Assembly (NCBI GenBank): GCA_964569055.1
Contig: CAZMSZ010000323.1
Coordinates: 1 to 8,867, forward strand
Reading direction: 5' to 3'
DNA length: 8,867 nt
Source of the DNA: JAWLGW01 sp964569055
GTDB lineage: Bacteria > Planctomycetota > J058
Part shown: in pieces, positions 1 to 6,556 of the stretch
Layout: every line of letters begins with the position of its first letter
Numbering within the stretch: position 1 is the first letter of the stretch
The notes under the pieces: model-generated
The model's database searches: none
The model's input: only the letters and a program-made list of their open reading frames with translations
Told to the model about the DNA's origin: nothing
Translations under genes and position numbers: made by a program

Positions 1-55
1 CCGCCGCGAAGGGCGTTCGCGGCGGGCGGCGCCCGAGCTGCTCCAGAGCGCGCTG

Positions 56-943
56 GTGGACGGGGTGCTCATGCGCTGGGAGGAGCACGGGGAGGAGGGG
101 TTGCCCGTGGTGCTGCTGCACGGGCTCCCGACCAGCCCGCGCCTGTGGCGCTTCGTGCTGAGCGAGCTCGCCCCCGACCTCGAGGCGGGCCGCCTGCGCT
201 GCCTCGCCTGGGAGCTGGTCGGGTTCGGTCACTCGGGGCGGGAGGGGCTCGGGCGCGACGTGTCGCTCGCCGCGCAGACCGAGCACCTCGCGGCGTTCCT
301 CGACGCGCTCGGCCTGCGGCGGGTGGTGCTGGTGGGGCACGACCTCGGCGGGGGCGTGGCGCAGCGCCTCGCGGCCCTCGCGCCCGAGCGGGTCGCGGGG
401 CTGGTGCTGGTGGACAGCGTCGCCTACGACGGGTGGCCGGTCCCGCCGGTGCGCGTCGCGCGGGGCGTGGCGGGCTGGATCGAGCGCGCGCCGGCGGCGC
501 TCCTCGACCCGCTCCTCGCGGCCACGCTCCGCTGGTTCGCTCGCCGCGACCTCGCCGAGGCGGGCGCGCCGTATCGCCGCGCCTACGACGGGCCGCACGG
601 GCCGCGCACGCTGGCCCACCAGCTCCGCGCGCTCGACCCGCGGGACACGGCCGAGGTCGCCGCCGCGCTGCGCGAGCTGACGGTCCCGGCCCAGGTGGTG
701 TGGGGCGAGCGCGACCCGCTCGGGGTGTGCGCCGCGGCCCGCCTGGCCCGCGACCTCGAGGCCCCGCTCGAGCTGATCCCGGGCGCCGGCCACTTCACGC
801 CCGAGGACCACCCCGACGCCGTCGCGCGCGCGATCCGCGAGGTCGTGGCCGACGCCGCGCTCGCCGAGCGGCGCGTCCGCCCCGGCCGGACGAGCCGGGT
901 CCGCGGCGGCGCGCGCGGGCTGCGGGTGCGCGACGCGAGGTAG
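56..943 (+). CDS. alpha/beta hydrolase with Asp nucleophile (epoxide hydrolase / haloalkane dehalogenase type), 5' end uncertain
   Basis: Probable soluble alpha/beta-hydrolase-fold enzyme of 295 residues from GTG 56. Visible motifs in order: the oxyanion-strand motif LLHG (residues 20-23), the nucleophile elbow GHDLGG (94-99) with Asp96 where esterases carry Ser, a helical cap region (about 125-200), the acid-bearing VWGERD (215-220, Asp220), and the catalytic His246 in PGAGHF (242-247). In this fold an Asp nucleophile is typical of epoxide hydrolases and haloalkane/fluoroacetate dehalogenases, which act through a covalent ester intermediate. The substrate cannot be told from sequence. The start is doubtful: GTG 56 has no Shine-Dalgarno, and the frame stays open to the window edge with plausible hydrolase N-terminal sequence, so the true start may lie outside. 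The last 25 or so residues are an Arg-rich tail beyond the fold. The stop is 3 bp from the stop of the convergent vault gene. Confidence 0.85.
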   Translation: MDGVLMRWEEHGEEGLPVVLLHGLPTSPRLWRFVLSELAPDLEAGRLRCLAWELVGFGHSGREGLGRDVSLAAQTEHLAAFLDALGLRRVVLVGHDLGGGVAQRLAALAPERVAGLVLVDSVAYDGWPVPPVRVARGVAGWIERAPAALLDPLLAATLRWFARRDLAEAGAPYRRAYDGPHGPRTLAHQLRALDPRDTAEVAAALRELTVPAQVVWGERDPLGVCAAARLARDLEAPLELIPGAGHFTPEDHPDAVARAIREVVADAALAERRVRPGRTSRVRGGARGLRVRDAR

Positions 944-946
944 CGA

Positions 947-2392
947 CTAGGCGATCCGCTCCGGAACCGTGGGCGCGCCGCCGTTGCCGCTCAGCGCCTT
1001 CTCGAGCGCGGTGCCGCGCAGGAGCTGCGCCAGGACGTCCGACACGCTGCGGCCGCCCAGGATCGCGAGGGGGGCCATGGACTCGGAGACGCGCTCCACC
1101 AGGGCCCGGTCGCTGAAGGCCTGCAGCGCGGCCACCAGGTCGGGCGACACGGCCTTGGCCTTGTCGACCACCGCCTGGACCTCCGCCCGCACCAGCTCGA
1201 GGCGCTGCGCCTGGCGCCGCTCGAGCAGCGACAGCTCCAGCTCGGCGGCGGCCCGCTTGCGCGCCAGGGCCAGCTCGTCGACGCGCGCCTGCGCCTCCTC
1301 CTCGGCGTGGCGCGCGGCCAGCGCGCGCCGAGTCTGCTCGTCCTTGGCGGCGAGCGCCGCCAGCGCGAGCGCGTGCTCCTGCCGCCGCGCCTCGCCGCGC
1401 AGCTCGAGCTCCTTGAGGCGCGACTGCGCCTCGCACTCGGCGACCTGCCGGCGCACGGCCTCGGTCTGCTCCACGAGGTGGAGGCGGCGGCGCTCGGCCG
1501 CGATCTGCAGCGTGTGCCCGAACGCCTTCTGCTGGGCCTCGACGAGCAGCTCGGAGACCGCCTCGTCGCCGATCTCGACGTCGAGCACCTCGACGTCGTA
1601 GATCCGCATGCCGTTCTCCTCGAACAGCCGGCCGGGGCGGCGCCCCTTCTCCTCGGCGGTGCCGAGCACCGCGTCGCGGACCACGTCGATCGAGGCGCCG
1701 TAGAACTCCTCGATCCCGAGCCGCTTGACCCGGTTGCGCAGCAAGGAGCGCATGTGGTCGGTCAGGAACTTGACGTAGTTCTCGACGTTGAACCACTTCT
1801 CGGGGTCGCCCTCGAAGTTGACCCGATACGAGAGGCGGATCGAGACCCGCACGAGGTCGAGCGTCTCGGCCTCGACCACGTCGCTCACCTTGTTGTGGAG
1901 CACGCGCAGGTAGGCGGAGCGCAGCAGCCTGGCGTCCGACTTGGGCGTGCCGGTCGAGAGCTCCATGGGCTCGAGCGTCTCGTCGTACTCGAGCAGGTGG
2001 GCGTGCGGTCCGACCACGACCTTGCGCGTGCCGCTCTTGGAGACAACCAGCACGGCGTAGCCGGTCCACACCCCGATCGAGACCGCGCCCTCGTACTTGG
2101 TGTCGAGGGTCACGGTGCGCGGCGGGGTGAACCGTGAGCGGCGGCGGAAGTCGTCGCCCGCGAACTCGGGCAGCTCCTCGTCGGCGGCGGCGGGCTCGGC
2201 CGGGCGCGATAGCTCGGCGGCGACGGCCTTGGCCTCGAGCGCGTGCTCGCCGGGGCCCTGGGCCCGCAGCGCCTCCTTGAGCCGCTGGTTGACCTCGAGC
2301 GCCTCGTCGTTGCCGGGGAACCACAGCTCGACCTGCCCCGGGCTCAGCACCCGGCGCACGATCACCTCGCGGCGCGGGTCGGGGAGCAGCAT
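947..2392 (-). CDS. major vault protein, C-terminal part (last repeat, shoulder, cap helix, cap ring); frame-split
   Basis: C-terminal part of a bacterial homologue of major vault protein (MVP), the self-assembling shell protein of eukaryotic vaults. ATG 2392 is simply the first start in this frame. It has no Shine-Dalgarno, and homology continues upstream in the same frame to about 2515, where the N-terminal frame ends (see 2407-3417). From ATG 2392, residues 1-25 finish one vault repeat. Residues 40-88 form an acidic/Ala linker. Residues 89-145 are the last vault repeat (VTLDTKYEG, then RKVVVGPHAHLLEYDETL). Residues 155-275 match the shoulder domain, including LSYRVNF and FYGASIDVVRDAVLG, which parallels the human segment ending RTAVFG. 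Residues 276-408 are one long charged Ala/Glu/Arg helix, the cap helix. Residues 409-465 are a cap-ring-like tail. The shoulder resembles SPFH/band-7 proteins, but the flanking vault repeats exclude an ordinary flotillin. Confidence 0.88.
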   Translation of the reverse strand: MLLPDPRREVIVRRVLSPGQVELWFPGNDEALEVNQRLKEALRAQGPGEHALEAKAVAAELSRPAEPAAADEELPEFAGDDFRRRSRFTPPRTVTLDTKYEGAVSIGVWTGYAVLVVSKSGTRKVVVGPHAHLLEYDETLEPMELSTGTPKSDARLLRSAYLRVLHNKVSDVVEAETLDLVRVSIRLSYRVNFEGDPEKWFNVENYVKFLTDHMRSLLRNRVKRLGIEEFYGASIDVVRDAVLGTAEEKGRRPGRLFEENGMRIYDVEVLDVEIGDEAVSELLVEAQQKAFGHTLQIAAERRRLHLVEQTEAVRRQVAECEAQSRLKELELRGEARRQEHALALAALAAKDEQTRRALAARHAEEEAQARVDELALARKRAAAELELSLLERRQAQRLELVRAEVQAVVDKAKAVSPDLVAALQAFSDRALVERVSESMAPLAILGGRSVSDVLAQLLRGTALEKALSGNGGAPTVPERIA

Positions 2393-2406
2393 GGCGGGGC
2401 CGCGGA

Positions 2407-3417
2407 TCAGCCGGATCTGGCCGGAGCGGCGGTCGAGGCAGTAGCGCCCCTCGCCGGCCGGGATCGCGACGGCGTGGTGGATCTCCTGCTCGCCGTACTT
2501 GATGATCGCGTGCTCTCGGGGCGCGGGAAGTAGATCATGCGGTCGCGCCCGGTGATGAACAGCTCGTCGCCGACCTGGTACTCCTCGTCCCCCTCGCGGT
2601 AGGGCGCGATCACCTTGACGTAGATCCCGCTGATCTCGTTGAGCTCGATCGCCTTGAACTTGCGGCGGCCGTGGCGCGTGACGAACGTCTCGGTCGGCTC
2701 GGGGAACACGACCGCCGGCCCCTCGATGAACCGCTTGTTGCCGTCCTCGTCCAGCAGGATGCAGTACTCCAGCCGCTCGAGCGTGACGGCCTCCCGCACG
2801 TACTCGCCGCGCTCGTCGCGCAGCACCTCCACCCCGGTGGGCGGGATGTAGTAGGAGACCGCGGTCCCCTTGATCACGAGCTGCTTGCCGAGGGTCAGCT
2901 CGGGGGTGGGCTGCTCGTCGGCGCGCGCGGCGCCCTCGTCGGGCGACTGCGGCTTGATCACCGCGTTGCGCCAGTTCGCCTTGGCGCTCTCCTCGTCGTA
3001 GACCCGCACCAGGAGGTACTGGTTGGAGCGCAGGTTGTGGCCGGGCACGATCCGGACCATCTGCCCGGGCCAGAGCGCGAACGAGACCGGCCCCGGGATG
3101 TTCACCTTGTGGCCGACCTGCAGCTCGGGGAGGCTGTTCACGGTGCCCGTCTTGGGGTGGCCCCCTTCGCGCGCCGGGTTCTTGACCGTGAGGTACCAGC
3201 CCTCGGGCGCGGTCGGGAAGATCCGGATCGACTGCTCGAGCAGGCAGCGCTCGAAGCGCTTGGTCCGCTCGTTGAACGTCACCGGCTGGTCGGTGTTCGC
3301 GAGGCTGGTCTTGTAGGGCCCCACGTAGGCGTTGATGTTGCCCTTGGTCTGATCCGAGATGAACGCGAACTCGTTGGGCGCGAGGACCAGGTCCCGCTCC
3401 CGCGTGCTCTCCCCCAC
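2407..3417 (-). CDS. major vault protein, N-terminal part (vault repeats of the barrel); frame-split
   Basis: N-terminal part of the same MVP gene. GTG 3417 is chosen because a perfect AGGAGG sits 5 nt upstream. The first 300 residues contain about five beta-rich vault repeats. By eye these match human MVP (recalled, not aligned): GWYLTVKNP with HYCTVANP, FALWPGQMV with PLYPGEVL, YYIPPTGVEV with TYIPRKEVEV, EYCILLDEDG with NYCVILDP, and YREGDEEYQVGDELFITG with the human EEGEDEE...GDHWLIRG stretch. After PRP (residue 300) the frame runs into about 36 Ser/Arg/Thr-rich residues that look non-coding and stops at 2407. Reading -1 near 2515 continues the interrupted repeat into the C-terminal part. 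The joined protein is about 822 residues with about seven repeats, against nine in mammals (893 residues). A 194-nt gap separates this start from the upstream monooxygenase; I see no convincing promoter or T-rich terminator there. Confidence 0.88.
   Translation of the reverse strand: MGESTRERDLVLAPNEFAFISDQTKGNINAYVGPYKTSLANTDQPVTFNERTKRFERCLLEQSIRIFPTAPEGWYLTVKNPAREGGHPKTGTVNSLPELQVGHKVNIPGPVSFALWPGQMVRIVPGHNLRSNQYLLVRVYDEESAKANWRNAVIKPQSPDEGAARADEQPTPELTLGKQLVIKGTAVSYYIPPTGVEVLRDERGEYVREAVTLERLEYCILLDEDGNKRFIEGPAVVFPEPTETFVTRHGRRKFKAIELNEISGIYVKVIAPYREGDEEYQVGDELFITGRDRMIYFPRPESTRSSSTASRRSTTPSRSRPARGATASTAAPARSG
2509..2520 (-). other. frameshift junction inside the major vault protein gene
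   Basis: On the minus strand the region reads CCC GAG AG CAC GCG. The N-terminal frame uses GAG at 2517-2515; the C-terminal frame uses the overlapping GAG at 2515-2513 and then CAC at 2512. Removing one AG from the GAGAG run gives an uninterrupted vault repeat reading YFPRPEHAIIKYGEQ, so an AG duplication is the simplest cause; loss of one base is the alternative. No canonical X XXY YYZ slippery heptamer is present, only a CCCC run. Sequencing or assembly error, a real mutation and a natural split cannot be separated from this window. Confidence 0.85.
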
Positions 3418-3422
3418 CCGCT

Positions 3423-3428
3423 CCTCCT
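3423..3428 (-). promoter_or_regulatory. ribosome binding site of the vault gene
   Basis: A perfect AGGAGG on the minus strand lies 5 nt before GTG 3417. It fixes the MVP start, although the reading frame stays open much further upstream, antisense-like, through the monooxygenase gene. It is among the strongest Shine-Dalgarno sequences in the window and suggests the vault gene is translated efficiently. Confidence 0.8.
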
Positions 3429-3611
3429 CGGCGCAGCGCGCCGCGTGTCGCTCCGTCGTCCGGCGGCCTCCGCAGGCCCGCTCACCGCCCAATCGAAAGG
3501 GGCGGCCAGCCAGCCCTTCCAGGCACGTCGCGCGCCGCGCGAGCGGGCGGGGTGTTGCGCGCGCGGCTGCGCCGGGCTGGCGCGACGCGCCGCGCCGATC
3601 CGGGGCAGCTG

Positions 3612-4805
3612 CTACGGCTTGGGCTCGACGAACGCCGAGCTCACCTCGTGGGGGAAGCGGAACACCTCCTCCACCATGGCCCGGCCCGTCCGCTCGGGCG
3701 TGAGCTGGGCGCCGAGGTCGCGCAGCCAGCGCAGGAGCCCGTTGCGCCACTGGCCCACGCGACCCAGCTGCCAGGCGCGCAGCACGATCGCGCGGGCGCG
3801 CGGCCGGCGGGCCTCCTCGTAGGCGCGCAGCGCGCGGAGCGGGTCGGCGCGGTCGGCGGCCAGGCAGGCCGCCAGCACCACCGCGTCCTCGATCGCCTGG
3901 CAGGCGCCCTGACCCAGGTTGGGGGTCATGGGGTGCGCGGCGTCGCCCAGGAGCGTGACCGGCCCCTCCCCCCAGCGCGCCCAGCGCGGGCCGGCGGGGA
4001 GGCGATCGGTGATGTCGTTGCGCAGGATCCGCTCGGCCGGGGTGCTCGCCACCAGGCGCGGGATCGGGGCCATCCACCGCCCGAACAGCCGCTCCAGCGC
4101 GGCGTGGACGTCGTGGGGGTCGCGTCCGCCCGCCGGCTCGGAGTGGGTCGCGAACCAGTAGACCCGCTCGCCGTCGATCGGCACGATCCCAAAGCGCGCG
4201 CCCGGGCCCCACACCTCGCTCACGCGGTCCCGCGGGCAGTCGCCGGCGTCGGCCGTCACACCGCGCCAGCAGGTGTAGCCCGCGTAGCGCGGCTCGCCGT
4301 CCCCCACGAGCTGGCGGCGGATCGCCGAGTGGATCCCGTCGGCCCCGATCAGGAGGTCCCCTCGCGCCACGCCGCCGTCCTCGAGCGCCAGCTCGACCTC
4401 GCCCTCGCGCAGCGCGTAGCCGCGCGCGGCCTGGCCGAGCGCCGGGGCGAGCGGGCGGCAGGCGTCGAGCAGCGCCTGCTGGAGGGTGGCGCGGTGGATC
4501 GCCACCGGCGGCGGACCCCCGATCGCCGCCGCGACCTCGCCCAGCCCGAGCCCGCTCAGGACGCGCCCGCGCCAGTCGCGCACGTCGACGTGCACCACCG
4601 TCTGGCCGGCCGCCGCGATCGCCTCGGCCAGGTCGGGGCGCGCCGCGCGGAGGGCGAGCAGGGCGTTGGTCTGGATCGTGATCCCCGCGCCGACCGCGGC
4701 CAGCTCGGGGGCGCGCTCGAACAGCTGCGAGGTCAGGCCGACCCGCTGCAGGCAGGCCGCGGCGGACAGCCCGCCGATCCCGGCGCCGGCGATGAGGACG
4801 CGCAC
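3612..4805 (-). CDS. FAD-dependent group A aromatic monooxygenase-like protein
   Basis: Flavoprotein monooxygenase of 397 residues, full length for the family, which uses FAD, NAD(P)H and O2 to hydroxylate or epoxidise small organic substrates in the cytosol. The Rossmann GAGIGG sits at residues 7-12, right after the GTG start. The DG motif that contacts FAD and NAD(P)H is GDLLIGADGIHSAIR (149-163). The second FAD-binding motif is GDAAHPMTPNLGQGA (287-301) followed by a helix ending in ED. The YAGYTCWRGV stretch (174-183) and overall spacing resemble FAD-dependent urate hydroxylase (HpxO) and zeaxanthin-epoxidase/salicylate-hydroxylase-like enzymes; the substrate is not determinable. No membrane segment is seen. 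Only 1 nt separates its start from the stop of the zinc-ribbon gene upstream and it lacks a clear Shine-Dalgarno, so translational coupling is likely. The vault gene follows 194 nt downstream. Confidence 0.9.
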   Translation of the reverse strand: MRVLIAGAGIGGLSAAACLQRVGLTSQLFERAPELAAVGAGITIQTNALLALRAARPDLAEAIAAAGQTVVHVDVRDWRGRVLSGLGLGEVAAAIGGPPPVAIHRATLQQALLDACRPLAPALGQAARGYALREGEVELALEDGGVARGDLLIGADGIHSAIRRQLVGDGEPRYAGYTCWRGVTADAGDCPRDRVSEVWGPGARFGIVPIDGERVYWFATHSEPAGGRDPHDVHAALERLFGRWMAPIPRLVASTPAERILRNDITDRLPAGPRWARWGEGPVTLLGDAAHPMTPNLGQGACQAIEDAVVLAACLAADRADPLRALRAYEEARRPRARAIVLRAWQLGRVGQWRNGLLRWLRDLGAQLTPERTGRAMVEEVFRFPHEVSSAFVEPKP

Positions 4806-4806
4806 G

Positions 4807-5607
4807 CTAGCCGCGGTCGCGACGCCCCTTGATCGTGATCTTCAGCTCGGGCTTCTTGGGCTCGAGCCGGCCGATCAGCGGCGCGCGCGGCTCGCCGCGG
4901 GCGGTGGCCTCGATCTCGACGTCGGCCGACTTGATCTTCCGCTCCTTGAAGCGGTCGTAGTGCGGCTCGGGGTAGGTCAGCCCGCGCGGGAAGCGATAGG
5001 CCACCGCGTCGCCGCTCGGGAGCAGCCCCGCGTGGATGTAGCGCCGCCCCCCCATGCGGTCGAGGCGCTGCTTGAGCGCCTGCGAGGGGAGCCGGCTCTG
5101 GGCCGCGATCGTGGTGTGGGTGAACTGCTCGAGCCCCAGGCGCAGCCCGAGGTAGAAGATCTCGTGCTCGGCCTCGGCGACCTTCCGCAGGTCCTCCTCC
5201 TCCTCGCCCTTGAAGAAGCTCTTGAGCTTGGTGACCACCCCCTCGTCGGGCTGATGGCGCGCGAGCCCCTTCACCTTGTCGTAGCAGCGCTGGCACAGGG
5301 CGGGCGCGCGCACCTCCACCCCGCCCTCGGTCGGCGCCGGCGGCGCCTTGCCGCCGCAGCCGGGGCAGTCGCCGATCGTCGCCGGGGGCATCTGCCGCTG
5401 CAGCTCGGGGAACTCGTACGCCAGGAACTCGCCGAACTCGTCCTTGCGGACCGAGTAGCCGTTCACGACCTTGTCGGCGTACTCCTCGACCTCCTCCAGA
5501 CTGAGCGGCAGCTCGAGGAACAGGCGGGCCAGCGTGACGTAGCCGCCCTCCTGCAGCGCCAGCCGAAACAGCACCTTCTCGACGGCGAGGGGGATCGTCA
5601 GCGACAC
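4807..5607 (-). CDS. unrecognised protein with zinc ribbon between two possible winged helices
   Basis: I do not recognise this 266-residue protein as a named family. GTG 5607 is chosen because GGGAGG lies 7 nt upstream; the open frame before it does not look coding. Residues 8-75 look like a helical/winged-helix module. A four-cysteine zinc ribbon follows: CPGC at 81-84 and CQRC at 105-108, with 20 residues between. A basic/acidic linker contains a Glu run (135-138). Residues 142-210 look like a second winged helix ending in a beta hairpin (AVAYRFPRGL). The tail (220-266) is Lys/Arg-rich and ends KGRRDRG. No signal peptide or membrane segment is visible. The architecture suggests nucleic-acid binding or a transcription or assembly factor, but this is inference only. 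It is followed after 1 nt by the monooxygenase and then the vault gene, so it could regulate or serve them. Confidence 0.8.
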   Translation of the reverse strand: MSLTIPLAVEKVLFRLALQEGGYVTLARLFLELPLSLEEVEEYADKVVNGYSVRKDEFGEFLAYEFPELQRQMPPATIGDCPGCGGKAPPAPTEGGVEVRAPALCQRCYDKVKGLARHQPDEGVVTKLKSFFKGEEEEDLRKVAEAEHEIFYLGLRLGLEQFTHTTIAAQSRLPSQALKQRLDRMGGRRYIHAGLLPSGDAVAYRFPRGLTYPEPHYDRFKERKIKSADVEIEATARGEPRAPLIGRLEPKKPELKITIKGRRDRG

Positions 5608-5614
5608 GAGCGCG

Positions 5615-5620
5615 CCTCCC
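5615..5620 (-). promoter_or_regulatory. ribosome binding site deciding the start at 5607
   Basis: GGGAGG on the minus strand, 7 nt before GTG 5607. It supports this start over others in the open frame, which extends back to 5757. A weak -10-like TACAGT lies slightly further upstream without a good -35, so no promoter is called. Confidence 0.65.
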
Positions 5621-5707
5621 AGCTGACGCCGACTGTACGCCCCCGCACGCGCCCGGTCCAGAAGGGAGCGCGCGCCCGTCGCGCGACGCGCCGGCCCGAG
5701 GGGGAGT

Positions 5708-5800
5708 CCGTCGCATGCACGACCACGCCCCCCGAGGAACCGGAGCATGGCGGGCACGGGCAGGCGCAGGGACGGGCACCAGGCTCAATGCATGCGACGG
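5708..5800. repeat. perfect 12-bp inverted repeat in the spacer between rsmG and the zinc-ribbon gene
   Basis: CCGTCGCATGCA at 5708-5719 is exactly matched in reverse complement by TGCATGCGACGG at 5789-5800, with 69 nt between. Similarity continues imperfectly outward. Close to the right arm a smaller palindrome, CTCCGA-G-TCGGAG, is also present. The interval contains short CGGGCA repeats but no gene. It could be a folded RNA, a pair of operator half-sites or a tiny mobile remnant. It does not look like an intrinsic terminator because the loop is long and no T tract follows. Confidence 0.7.
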
Positions 5801-5822
5801 CTTCTCCGAGTCGGAGTCGCCC

Positions 5823-6536
5823 CTACAGCGGCCGCTTGGCCGGCACGCCCGGGCGGCGCGGGTAGGGCTCGGGCGTCTCGGCGCGCTTGTCGATCGCGAG
5901 CAACAGACGCTCGGCGCCCGACGGGAGCGCGACCCGGACCGCCGTCACCTCGTCGCTCCCGCCGAGGAGCGGGCCGACCCGCTCGGCCTCGGCGCGCTCG
6001 GCCGACTCGGCGCTCGGGCCGCGGTACAGGACGACGCGCCCGCCGACGCGCACCAGGGGCAAGGTCAGCTCGAGGACGGTCGCCACGCTCCCGACCGCGC
6101 GCGCGACGGCGGCGTCGTGGACCGCGCGCGCGTCGGGCTCGCGGGCCAGCTCCTCGGCGCGGGTGCAGCGCACGGCGACCCGCCCCTCGAGCACGAGCGC
6201 GTCGCGCGCCTGCGCGAGGAACTCGGCCTTGCGGCGGGTCGCCTCCACGAGCGTCACCCGCCAGCTCGGCCGCATCAGCGCCAGCGGGAGGCCGGGCACT
6301 CCGCCCCCCGTCCCGACGTCCACCAGCGCGAGCGGGCCCCCCGCGGCGAGCGGGTCGAGCAGCGGCAGCGCGAGCAGGGCGTCGAGGAGGTGCTTCTCGA
6401 CCACCTCCTCGGGCGCGGTGATCCGGGTCAGGTTGAGCCGCTCGTTCGCCGCGAGCAGCCGCTCGGCGAACTCGCGCAGCCGCGCCGGGGCGTCCGGCGG
6501 GACCGCCAGCCCCAGCGCCGCGAGCGCCTCGGGCAA
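5823..6536 (-). CDS. rsmG: 16S rRNA (guanine-527-N7)-methyltransferase RsmG
   Basis: RsmG transfers a methyl group from S-adenosylmethionine to N7 of the conserved G527 (E. coli numbering) of 16S rRNA in the small subunit; loss of the modification is linked to low-level streptomycin resistance in several bacteria. The protein has 237 residues from TTG 6536. It shows the N-terminal helical segment ending in NERLNLT (31-37), the conserved EKHLLDAL segment (47-54), the SAM-binding glycine loop VDVGTGGGVPG (72-82), and the family-typical Pro/Arg-rich C terminus (RRPGVPAKRPL). No ATG or GTG exists near the N terminus. TTG 6536 gives the best length match to E. coli RsmG; the alternative is CTG 6560, which overlaps the clpS stop. 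Neither has a clear Shine-Dalgarno, so coupling to clpS, which ends 20 nt upstream of TTG 6536, is likely. Confidence 0.92.
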   Translation of the reverse strand: MPEALAALGLAVPPDAPARLREFAERLLAANERLNLTRITAPEEVVEKHLLDALLALPLLDPLAAGGPLALVDVGTGGGVPGLPLALMRPSWRVTLVEATRRKAEFLAQARDALVLEGRVAVRCTRAEELAREPDARAVHDAAVARAVGSVATVLELTLPLVRVGGRVVLYRGPSAESAERAEAERVGPLLGGSDEVTAVRVALPSGAERLLLAIDKRAETPEPYPRRPGVPAKRPL

Positions 6537-6556
6537 GCGCTGCCAGGGCGTCGCGG

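Noticed and set aside
947..2392. Flotillin/SPFH (band-7) protein
   Set aside because: The shoulder core and long helix resemble SPFH proteins, but there is no N-terminal membrane segment and vault repeats flank it in both frames, as in MVP.
969..2444. Several plus-strand open frames opposite the vault gene
   Set aside because: They are high-GC antisense shadows with Ser/Arg- or Leu/Asp-rich composition and no domain motifs.
2509..2521. Programmed -1 ribosomal frameshift
   Set aside because: No canonical slippery heptamer. Only a CCCC run allows a weak single-tRNA slip, and an AG duplication explains the data more simply.
3418..4212. Upstream extension of the vault N-terminal frame
   Set aside because: It overlaps the monooxygenase gene on the same strand in another frame and is Arg/Pro/Ala-rich. 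The AGGAGG before GTG 3417 marks the true start.
5708..5800. Intrinsic terminator of rsmG
   Set aside because: The loop is 69 nt and no T tract follows on the minus strand.
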